Part shown: positions 1 to 7,600 of the stretch, piece by piece
Numbering within the stretch: position 1 is the first letter of the stretch
Layout of the letters: each line of letters opens with the position of its first letter
From: Amoebophrya sp. AT5.2
Lineage: Eukaryota; Sar; Dinophyceae; Syndiniales; Amoebophryaceae
Length of the DNA stretch: 13,583 nucleotides
NCBI GenBank assembly: GCA_005223375.1
Contig: RXOD01005529.1
Span: forward strand, 1-13,583
Direction of reading: 5' to 3'
Position numbers and translations under genes: made by a program
Notes under the pieces: model-generated
Database searches by the model: none
Told to the model about the DNA's origin: nothing
The model's input: only the letters and a program-made list of their open reading frames with translations

Positions 1-65
1 AGTACAACTCAGAGTGAGCACTGAAAGTGATCTTTGTGTAAGAAGTCAACAGATCAATTTTAGTA
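1..65 (+). repeat. 5' terminal direct repeat (LTR or LTR 3' end)
   Basis: Matches 13420-13484 at 64 of 65 positions; the only difference is A at base 24 against C at 13443. Identity stops exactly after base 65 (T follows here, C follows there), so base 65 marks the LTR/internal junction. The repeat begins with AGTAC and ends with TTAGTA, not the usual TG...CA. Since the window starts at base 1, this may be a complete but extremely short LTR, or only the 3' end of a longer LTR cut by a contig edge. Confidence 0.9.
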
Positions 66-83
66 TGGTGAGTGGCCAGAGCG
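66..83 (+). other. Candidate primer-binding site
   Basis: TGGTGAGTGGCCAGAGCG begins at the base where the two terminal repeats diverge. A primer-binding site complementary to a tRNA 3' end must start with TGG (complement of CCA), and it normally lies at or within a few bases of the 5' LTR. Position and first three bases fit. I could not match the rest to a specific tRNA from memory, and some copia elements instead use an internal tRNA fragment, so the primer identity is open. Confidence 0.5.
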
Positions 84-138
84 CTACTCTGTTCGCATCC
101 CAGGATTGAGTTTTCTCCAAACTCTCCTCATCCGGAAC

Positions 139-166
139 ACGACGACGCCATTCCTCGCGTCGTCGT
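139..166 (+). other. Leader hairpin, perfect 10-bp stem
   Basis: ACGACGACGC at 139-148 is the exact reverse complement of GCGTCGTCGT at 157-166, leaving an 8-base loop. It lies in the leader between the candidate primer-binding site and the first ATG that opens a long frame (198). In retroelement RNAs, stable leader hairpins can serve dimerisation, packaging or translation control; which, if any, applies here is inference. The stem is GC-rich and uninterrupted, so folding in RNA is likely. Confidence 0.6.
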
Positions 167-197
167 CTCATCAACAACCGAGCCTACGATATCCTGC

Positions 198-452
198 ATG
201 GACCTGCAGCCTGGAGATCAAGTAAAGTGGCAGCGCCCGAGAGGCTACCGTCTCCGCAACGGTGAAGGACGTTGCGTCGAAGCAGAAGTTCTGTCGACAG
301 ATTTTCTCGGCAGCACTCAATTCGCAAGAGTCAAGTTCTTCAACATCCACCGCGGCAGATACGGCTTCGTCGAGGTCCCCGCCAAGTACTGTTTTCCGTT
401 GCAGACCGAGCCAGAAGCGGAACCTGAACCCGAAACTCGTCGCCGCAATTAA
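198..452 (+). CDS. Mini-ORF 1, SH3/Tudor-like barrel protein (84 aa)
   Basis: The frame is open from base 72, but the first ATG is at 198 and places a beta-barrel-like start (LQPGDQVKWQRP) directly at the N terminus, so I choose it. The pattern of a GD-V turn, alternating hydrophobic strands, and a closing strand with Y and V residues resembles small SH3-like or Tudor/chromo-like barrels such as the C-terminal domain of retroelement integrases. The tail is acidic, with a repeated E-P pattern (EPEAEPEPE), then basic (RRR). A similar E-P tail ends the next ORF, which argues the two are paralogous. No catalytic motif is seen. A gene upstream of gag is unusual in LTR elements. Function unknown; nucleic-acid, histone-tail or integrase binding are possibilities. 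Expression in a eukaryotic mRNA would make this the first long ORF after a 14-codon upstream ORF at 65-109. Confidence 0.6.
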   Translation: MDLQPGDQVKWQRPRGYRLRNGEGRCVEAEVLSTDFLGSTQFARVKFFNIHRGRYGFVEVPAKYCFPLQTEPEAEPEPETRRRN

Positions 453-475
453 CTTTGTTCAAGTTTGAGCAGTGC

Positions 476-694
476 ATGCCCTTGTTCCAAATAGGAGACC
501 GCGTTGTTGTTTTCCGCTGGACTACGAGAACGTGGGAGACAGGAACAGTAGCAAACTTCTACAACGAGCGGCAGCTCTGTTGCGTCGAACTTGACCGTAC
601 TCGACAGTGGGTAGAAAAACCGTTTGAAGAAGTGCGATTAATTGTTCCAGTTCCACGTCAGCCAGAATCCGAGCCGGAGCCGAAATCCAGCTAG
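476..694 (+). CDS. Mini-ORF 2, SH3-like barrel protein (72 aa)
   Basis: Starts at ATG 476, 24 bases after the mini-ORF 1 stop and in another frame. The protein opens with FQIGDRVVVFRW and continues W-x-T-G-T-V, then strands rich in V, C and L and a closing EEVRLIVP. This is the same layout as the integrase C-terminal module encoded at 6451-6615 (FEIGQSVYVRRK ... W-I-S-G-V-V ... DVALLAP) and as the two modules of the 3' ORF. The tail PESEPEPK echoes the E-P tail of mini-ORF 1. It ends in a TAG (692-694) followed four codons later, in the same frame, by the ATG of mini-ORF 3, so readthrough would fuse the two. Assignment as an SH3-like fold is by pattern only. No enzyme motif is present. Confidence 0.62.
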   Translation: MPLFQIGDRVVVFRWTTRTWETGTVANFYNERQLCCVELDRTRQWVEKPFEEVRLIVPVPRQPESEPEPKSS

Positions 695-706
695 ACGCTC
701 CAGCGC

Positions 707-952
707 ATGCGTGACGACGTGTGGGACGCACCGCGAACACTTCGACCGCGCGACGCTGTCTGGTTTTGGGACGACGGACACCCGCTCTGCAAGTTGAGAC
801 AGGGACGTCGTACTCTTCAGCCAGGATTCTTCATCGAGTACTGCGACAGATTTAGCGTTTTCTGCATAATTGGGGACGCACTCACGGGCGACCGGTATAC
901 GGAAGTTTTGATCTACGACGTAACCACGCGGATTGAAGCCAACGCTACGTGA
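707..952 (+). CDS. Mini-ORF 3, probable divergent SH3-like protein (81 aa)
   Basis: Starts at ATG 707, in the same frame as mini-ORF 2 and 12 bases beyond its TAG stop. It opens with LRPRDAVWFWDDG, where the R-D-A-V-W segment sits at the position of the G-D-x-V turn in the other modules. It then shows alternating hydrophobic strands (FFIEYCDRFSVFCIIGD) and ends with VLIYDVTTRIEAN. The similarity to the other barrel modules is weaker than for mini-ORF 2, but its position, size and tandem arrangement support a common origin. It ends 35 bases before the gag ATG at 988. No known family recognised. It could be non-functional or act only as part of a readthrough fusion with mini-ORF 2. Confidence 0.5.
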   Translation: MRDDVWDAPRTLRPRDAVWFWDDGHPLCKLRQGRRTLQPGFFIEYCDRFSVFCIIGDALTGDRYTEVLIYDVTTRIEANAT

Positions 953-987
953 AGAATATTCCTCGTCTGCAAGTCAAGCAATCCAGA

Positions 988-3474
988 ATGGGAAACGTCG
1001 GCGTGAGCAGATTCGGGAAAGCCTGCGCCCGGCGCAAAACCGAAGAGGAAATCCGTGCAGAGATCCGCGATCAAATCCTCTACGAGATTCAGGAAAAAGA
1101 AAAAGCAGATCGTGAAGCTGCAGCTGCCCGTCGCCGAGAAGCCGCGGAAAAGGCAGCCCAGCACGCGAAGGATAAGAAAGAAGCAGAGGAGGTTTCGAAG
1201 GCCGCTGCCGAGCAAGCGCGCATCGAAGCTGACAACAAACTACGGGAAGATCTGCGCATGAAAGACATCATCGGCGAGTATCTGATTCCCCACGTCCAAA
1301 CCATGCAGAACTTCGATTTGCGTCTGCAGGATGTGAAACATGATGCCGGTGACCTCGAGCGAATGAAGGTCCGGGTGGACGCCCTGTCGAACTGGGCGGA
1401 CAGCTCCAGCCAGCTGCAGCACGAAGAAATGTTGAAGGACCTCGGCCATCAGGAGCGCAAGTTGGTGGAGAAGATCGAAAACAATTTTTACGAGCTCGAC
1501 ACGAAACTATCCAACATCGAAGGTCAAACCGGTCAGCTGGACGACGCCGTGGCGCTGTTGATTGCTGCGCTCGGAGACACACAGATGATCAAAGACCTCC
1601 CGGATGGCGACGTTGCTGCCGCGCTGGCAGCGCTTGGAATCAAATTCACAGTTTCTCGCGCCGAGCTTGACGCCAACATTGTGCAGGCCTCCGACTACGC
1701 GACCGAGCTACGAACCGACCTGAACATCGTGCGCGAGATCGCTACGCACCACCAAGACCTGTTCGAGCAGCTGAAAGTAAAAATTGACGACGACCGCAAT
1801 GAGCTCAACGCCACTCTCGACACGGAGCGCATGATTGCGCTGGAAAATCAGGAAGAGCTTCGGAAGTCGTTGAGCAGTGTCGTCGGGGCAGTCAAAGAGC
1901 TGGAAGACCGCGTGTACTTCCTCGAAAATCAAGATGACGAGATCTGCAGCGAGTGTGGGTCGGTCGATCAGTCGACCAGTCACAAGAAGAAAAGCGGTCC
2001 TCATCTCGAGTCTGTGCCGGAAATTCGCTCGTCAGCTGCAGCTGCCGACCCCGTCCGTTCTCTCGCCGAGCAGATTGCGAAGGGCGAGGTCATTCCCCGG
2101 ACGAAACACGACGAAAGGATAGATATGATCGACTGGTCGCAACTGCGAATCATCGAACCGCGCATCACCGAAACCAGCAAAACAACCAAATGGGGCGATC
2201 TCTACATCGCCACGCTAACCAAGCCTCCGCTCCGCCAGGACTTCGCGTGGAGAGTTTGGAAGGAGTCGGTGTGGCATTGGGCGGTGTCCCTGCGGCTGGT
2301 CGGAGCTTCCTTCACCAAGATGGGGCAGCAAGTGATAGCGCAGTCGTTTCGCCGCAACCCCACGACCGGAGAAATTTTCGAGGGCGAGCATTCCGTCGCT
2401 ACCGCCGCCGGGCAGTCGCGAGACCTGGTGGAAATCATGTCTGCTTTGGACATGCATTTCTGCCCCCACACGAGGACGGTGCAGTCGGCACTCGAAAGTG
2501 ATGTACATCTGATCAAACGCCCCGACATGCAGAGCCCGATGCTGTTCCTGCATTTACTCGGGATAATATACAGGCGGGAGGTCGAAATCAACGGCAGCAC
2601 GAACGTGCGAACGGAAAAAGCAAAGGTCGATCGGGCGCTCAAGGCGCTCTATCTGCAGAAGCCGACCGAGCAGCTCATCCGTAGCTCCATTTCGCGCGCA
2701 ACCGTCCATCAGCCGTACACGTATCAGATGTTGCAGAGCGAGGTCGATTCCCTCAGCATCACCGACTACAAGCGCTACCAGCCGAATGCAGCGGGGGTCG
2801 ATGTGCATTTTCCCAAACAGCGCGAAGAAGTGGACTTCATGCAGAAGTTGCTGGAACAGATTGGGGAGCGTTTGTCTGTGGACTCCCTCGGCCAACACGC
2901 AATGACGAATTCTTACTTCCATCAGACCGCGCGCAACATTTCAGGACGTGGTGGAAACTCGGCCGGCACGGGGCTCTTCACTTTCGCAGGTGGCCAGCCT
3001 GATCAGGGGGTCGACACCCCGTCATCCACGACGTCACAGCAGAACCTGCAATCCGCACTGCAATCGTTTCTGCAGCAGGCGGCAGCAGGGTCCGGTGGCA
3101 AGAGCGGCATCTCGTTGATCACGCCGGGAGGAACGCAAGCGCCCAACAATTATAGCGCCGACGGGGAGACGAAGAAAGACTCCAACGGCAAGGAGTTCTG
3201 GGCGCCAGCGAAACTTTCGGCAGAGGAGCAGGCCAAGCGAATTGAGGCCAGCAACCGCTTCAAGCTCAAGAAGGAGCCGAACGCGAACTGGTGCAAGTTT
3301 GGCGAGTTTTGCAGCGACGTGCTCACCACCGGAAAATGTCAAGGAAAACACACGAAAAAGGAATTCTGGAGAATGATCACGCAGCTTGAGCGCAACTTTC
3401 CAGAAAAAGCAAAGCAGTTGGCCAAAGAAAGGGCCGACAAAAAGGCAAAGGAAATCAACAACAAGAACAAGTGA
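988..3474 (+). CDS. gag: Gag-like structural protein (828 aa)
   Basis: The start is ATG 988 with A at -3; the frame opens slightly earlier at a GTG overlapping the mini-ORF 3 stop, which is unlikely to be used. Residues about 15-305 are strongly charged and heptad-like (E, K, R, A and L rich, including REAAAARRREAAEKAA), predicting a long coiled coil. Residues about 400-590 form a helix-rich, Trp-containing region (FAWRVWKESVWHWAVSL) that could be the capsid-like domain. A Q/G/S/T-rich linker follows. Near the C terminus, C769-x5-C775-x8-C784-x3-H788 is a CCCH-type zinc motif in place of the usual CCHC knuckle, within a Lys-rich nucleic-acid-binding tail. Length exceeds typical copia Gag (about 300-450 aa). 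Expected role: particle assembly and RNA packaging. It is identified by position, basic zinc-binding tail and the downstream pol, not by a recognised capsid motif. Confidence 0.8.
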   Translation: MGNVGVSRFGKACARRKTEEEIRAEIRDQILYEIQEKEKADREAAAARRREAAEKAAQHAKDKKEAEEVSKAAAEQARIEADNKLREDLRMKDIIGEYLIPHVQTMQNFDLRLQDVKHDAGDLERMKVRVDALSNWADSSSQLQHEEMLKDLGHQERKLVEKIENNFYELDTKLSNIEGQTGQLDDAVALLIAALGDTQMIKDLPDGDVAAALAALGIKFTVSRAELDANIVQASDYATELRTDLNIVREIATHHQDLFEQLKVKIDDDRNELNATLDTERMIALENQEELRKSLSSVVGAVKELEDRVYFLENQDDEICSECGSVDQSTSHKKKSGPHLESVPEIRSSAAAADPVRSLAEQIAKGEVIPRTKHDERIDMIDWSQLRIIEPRITETSKTTKWGDLYIATLTKPPLRQDFAWRVWKESVWHWAVSLRLVGASFTKMGQQVIAQSFRRNPTTGEIFEGEHSVATAAGQSRDLVEIMSALDMHFCPHTRTVQSALESDVHLIKRPDMQSPMLFLHLLGIIYRREVEINGSTNVRTEKAKVDRALKALYLQKPTEQLIRSSISRATVHQPYTYQMLQSEVDSLSITDYKRYQPNAAGVDVHFPKQREEVDFMQKLLEQIGERLSVDSLGQHAMTNSYFHQTARNISGRGGNSAGTGLFTFAGGQPDQGVDTPSSTTSQQNLQSALQSFLQQAAAGSGGKSGISLITPGGTQAPNNYSADGETKKDSNGKEFWAPAKLSAEEQAKRIEASNRFKLKKEPNANWCKFGEFCSDVLTTGKCQGKHTKKEFWRMITQLERNFPEKAKQLAKERADKKAKEINNKNK

Positions 3475-3669
3475 AAAACGAGCGGGGGGGAGAAAGACAA
3501 AACCGCGACAGGAAAGACGCTGTGCAGTCAGGGAACAAAAGTAACAATTCAAGTCGAAGTGCCGGGGGGAAATTGCAGCAGCCACTGCCATGAGCAAAGA
3601 CCGCAAATTCCTCCAGTTCAGTTCTCGAAAACAGATTCCCACTCAGTACAACAAGACTACCCCACGAGC
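3472..3669 (+). other. Gag-Pol junction: single in-frame TGA followed by an open linker
   Basis: Gag ends at TGA 3472-3474. The same frame then stays open for 65 codons to the first Pol ATG at 3670 and on to 11535. I read the linker codon by codon and found no stop. A 7-G run starts at 3484, and a second G run lies at 3562-3567. This layout matches elements that make Gag-Pol by suppression of one stop codon, as gammaretroviruses do at a UAG. A stop-free run of 65 codons is expected by chance roughly 4% of the time with equal base use, so it is suggestive, not proof. Separate initiation at 3670 is the alternative. Confidence 0.6.
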
Positions 3670-4680
3670 ATGAATTTTCCGCCGAATTTCACTTCTATCG
3701 AGCTTCCGATCAAGCAAGAAATCAAGGAGGAGCCAGCTGGAACGAAGGCAGAACCGGTGCAGATCAAAGCTGAACCCGGCGTAAAGCAACAGCAGTCAAG
3801 TCAGCGTCCAGAAATCAAACAGGAGGAGGTGCAATCGAGCCAGCCACCGCCTGATCCGGATGCTGCTGCCATACGTGCCGGCGTTGATCCATCGAAGAAT
3901 TTTTCGTTTCCAGCCTGGCAGGACGACGACGTGCCCATGCGTGGCAGCTCACGCAGTTCGCCGGCGCCTACGCTGCTAGAAGAAGTTTGGAAGAGAGGAC
4001 GAGGTGATTCCGACTCCTCAAGCGTGCTACGACCACATAAAAAGCAGAAGCAACGATCAACGCCTCTGCAACGGCCGGCAGTGCCTGCTTCTTCTACCCA
4101 ACGTGGTGTGACTATACTTCCTCCCCTCTCCGATCCGCAGGAGGAGGAGCTATTCTCGCAGCAGTTCCAGGTGACGTCGCCGAGCAACATCGAGCATCAG
4201 TCCAACTCCAAGATCGAAGTCGACATCGGTGATCCACCATCTTCGACTTCTTTTGTTGTTCCGACCAAGCACAGCAAGTCTTCCGTCGACGAAACTCCCA
4301 CCGTGCACCGCGACGAAAGATATAGTAATCGTTTTTCTGCACTACAAGATATCGAGGAAGATGAAGATCCCGGACGGGAAACTTACTATCAGCAGGAGCC
4401 GGAACTTCCAGCCAGTCAAGTCAACAAAAATTTGGGCTCGACATCCAGTGGAGACTCGTCGTCATATGAGCACGAAAACAGTATCGCGACATCATCGACG
4501 GCGGCACCGGAAAACACAGACATAGTCCGACTTTTGGCCCCGCAAACGCGTTTCCAGATCGAGAATTTGAGTCTTCCTTCTGCTGCAGTAAGTGGAGAAG
4601 AGCCATCGTCCGCTTCTACCGACGAGTCCAGTTCTTCGGCGCATGTGCAGTTCACACAGGGGTTGGGGTCCGAGTACGTG
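3670..4680 (+). other. Pol N-terminal disordered extension with SUMO-consensus cluster
   Basis: This low-complexity stretch is rich in S, P, E, Q and D and lies ahead of the protease. IKQE (3709-3720), IKEE (3721-3732), IKAE (3763-3774) and IKQE (3814-3825) each fit the psi-K-x-E SUMOylation consensus, four within about 40 residues, several followed by Pro. A basic cluster RPHKKQKQR at 4030-4056 could be a nuclear localisation signal. No globular domain was recognised. Whether these lysines are modified is inference from consensus alone. Confidence 0.6.
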
Positions 4681-7600
4681 AGAAAAGTGGCCGCTTCCAT
4701 CCTGCTGACCAAGCGCGACAAAACGAAGAAAACAACAGGACTGGTTGCACTGGATACCTGCTCTTCGCACAATCCTCTTCCGGGCAGCATCTACAAGCAC
4801 CTGAAGCATTTGAACCCGGGGAACAATTCCAAGCTTGAACCTCCAGTGCGTTTTGGTTCCATAGCCTCGACCAACACGAGCGATTCTGCACCCACAGCAC
4901 ATTTTCAGACGGAGCAGTTCTTTCTGATAAACAACGCTCCACAAGTTTTTGTTCAAGACTGGCAGGTGGTGGACACGGGCAGCGTGCGTGATGTTCCACC
5001 AATCTTGGGTATACCTTTCATCCGCCAGTACCGGGTCGACATATGCCACAGCGTTCTTCCTCCCGTGGCAAAGCTCTGTGGTCTGACTTTTGAGTTGGCA
5101 GCAGAAGACATTGCCATGGTTGAACTTCGCTTCATCAGCAGACACGACGCACAGCAGAGGTGGGTACCACCACCACCGTCGCGCCTGTTCTATCAAGAAT
5201 CCAGCATCAGCAATTTTCTACGAGGATCTGCCGCACTCGCCACCTACCACCGCGTCCCCGCAGCGAAGCGGTGGAAAATGCCAACACCGCCGAAGGTTTA
5301 CTTCGCGTCCGCTTTCCTCAACAGCGGGCGTGAAGACGACGAGGAGGACCAGATATTTGAAGCAATCGACGACGTGCTCGACGTGCAAGTTCCCGTCAGC
5401 TCCGCTTCAAGCAGTCTCGTCGTTCCAGATGCAGAAGCAGAGCGGGTGCGCAAGCTCTACGAGTTCATGAAAAGAGAGCACGACGCGCTGGGTCACACTC
5501 CTTCGATCGAGTTGTTGTACTCGGGAGAGGCCCTAGCAGCGTTGAAAGACATACGAGTAAATTGCAAGCAGTGCGCCACGTTCGACGATGTCAGCGCTAT
5601 CAGGCGGCGCGGCTCCCTACAGCAGTTCAGCTTCGGGAAAAACGAAAAGTGGGCGGTCGACATGGTCTATACAATCTTGGGACAGATCATCAAGATCATT
5701 GATCTTTGTACCCGGCTTCGCGTGTACGAGTTGCACGACCCCACCGACCTCGACGGCGGCCGCACCGGAACCGCAATCCGGTGCTGGCAACGAGCAAAAA
5801 CCGTCATGGGCGGCGCGCCAGCAGATGTCTTTTGGGACATTGGTTCCGAATTCATTTCGGCGCGTTTCAAGCGGGTGGTAGAAGCAAGTAATACCGTCTG
5901 GCACGAGGTGGGCTTCGAGGAAGCGCATCGAATAAGTAAACTCGAGGCCGGAAACGGGCGCGACAAGAAGCAGATGAACAAAATCACGACTGCGCCATTC
6001 CCTCCATTTTTGGAGCTCTTCGTCTGGAACTTAGCAATGCATCGCGTGGAGGAGGAAGCTTTCGACTACGACTGGCAGGGCTTCGTCGACACAGTTCTGC
6101 GCGAGAAAAACACCAGTTCCGACACCCACCCGGAGGAGCACACGCTGAAATCGCTGATCGTGCAGGAAATGGAATTTCAAATCAACAGTATTCCAATTCT
6201 CAATACGACGGTTTCCCCCTATAACTGTCATTATGGGACCTTCTACAGGGGCGTGCGCGATTGGGAAGAGAAATTGCTGGTGGAAGAGAGCAAGCCCACT
6301 CCCATCGACGGGCAAATCAACAAGTTCATCGACCGGAATGCCAAGATCCAGCGCTGCTGCCGCACCATAGTCTTCGAGAAGGATGTGGAAAACTTGCAGC
6401 GCCGTCGCGAAGTTGTAGCTCGCTGCTACGCGCGAGGCAAGGATGCGAGAAACTTCGAAATTGGGCAATCGGTCTACGTGCGCCGGAAGGGCGTAGGAAA
6501 GTTCCGGAAGTGGATTTCAGGTGTAGTTGAGGCGATCAACGCTGATGACCGCACCGTCACTGTGAGCACCGGTTCCCGCGCGCAGCCCTACGGTCACAAA
6601 GATGTAGCTCTGTTGGCTCCACTTCAGGGGGAGGACGAGGTGGAGTATGAGTTCTATCCGGACAGCGAGTTGTTAGAACTGGTAGAAGATCGGGGTGGCG
6701 TGGTGGTAATTGATGACGAGACTCAGCAGGAAACAGGCGACGCCGACGAGCAGGCTCTCGCTGAGCAGCCAGTTGCTGATCTTCACACCCGCCGGCGCGA
6801 CATTTTTACTTCAGTTCGCGATGGAACTTCAACAATGCGCCGCCGTGCAGTTGGTGCTGGTGATGATTTTCAGCAGTGCGAGAAATGCGGAAAATCCTTT
6901 ACTAGCCTACGTCGCTTTTTGCAGCACTGCGCGAAGTGCCAGGGCAGCATCACTTCAAACTATCGTCGGGGCACACGCCAAAGCGTGAACTTCGATACCT
7001 CCATTCCGGACCTGCAGCTGGGGGTGAGCGCGAGTGTTCGCTCCACACGTCCGGCAGATTTCCGTCCCACCTCGATTCTATCGGGGACTGCAGCAGAGAC
7101 GGCAAACTTCGCTCTTCCTTTCCAGTACGACAACACCGAGAACCAGCCTGCCAGCGATGAGCTGGACTTTCCGCAGGGCGGCGCGCAGGGCAGTAGTTTG
7201 CGCCACCTCAACAGCCGACTGCTAGAACTCGACGTGGTGGAAAACGAGGATGGCGAGGACCATCTGGATCTGTCGTCCGATGACGATCTCGGAGGAGCTG
7301 CGAGCAGTGCAGCTGTTCCACAAATGTCCGAGCGGGCGCTGCGCTACAAGAAGCGAGAAGCAAAGCGGGCTGCTTTGGACCAGCACCGAGTCAAGCCTAT
7401 TGTACGAAAACGCGCACGACTACTGCCGACCGAAAGCGAAGAGGAGCAGGAGGAGCAAGATCGCCTACAAGCATCGAAGCGGGCCAAGAGTAACCCCGCA
7501 AAGCTGCTGCTGACGCACTCCACTCCTTCTCTCCCCGAGTCGTGGCGTTCGTCGTCGACAAAACAGTTCAAGATTCCGGAGGAAGAGCGACTTTTTACAG

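Noticed and set aside
65..109. 14-codon upstream ORF starting at the repeat edge
   Set aside because: Too short to call a gene; it may only affect initiation downstream.
1..200. Dinoflagellate spliced-leader relic or a tRNA gene in the leader
   Set aside because: I saw no match to the known 22-base dinoflagellate leader. The tRNA-like string AGAGCGCTACTC and a later TTCGCATCCC do not pair into a cloverleaf.
3034..3642. Antisense open frame of about 200 codons opposite the end of gag
   Set aside because: It lies opposite clear Gag coding sequence, is Leu/Cys/Phe rich as expected from the reverse complement of Lys/Glu/Gln-rich codons, and shows no domain.
4972..4983. DTGS as the protease active site
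   Set aside because: It lies only about 10 codons before the ILG strand; retropepsins need roughly 55-85 residues between these motifs. DTCS at 4753 fits the spacing and the copia context.
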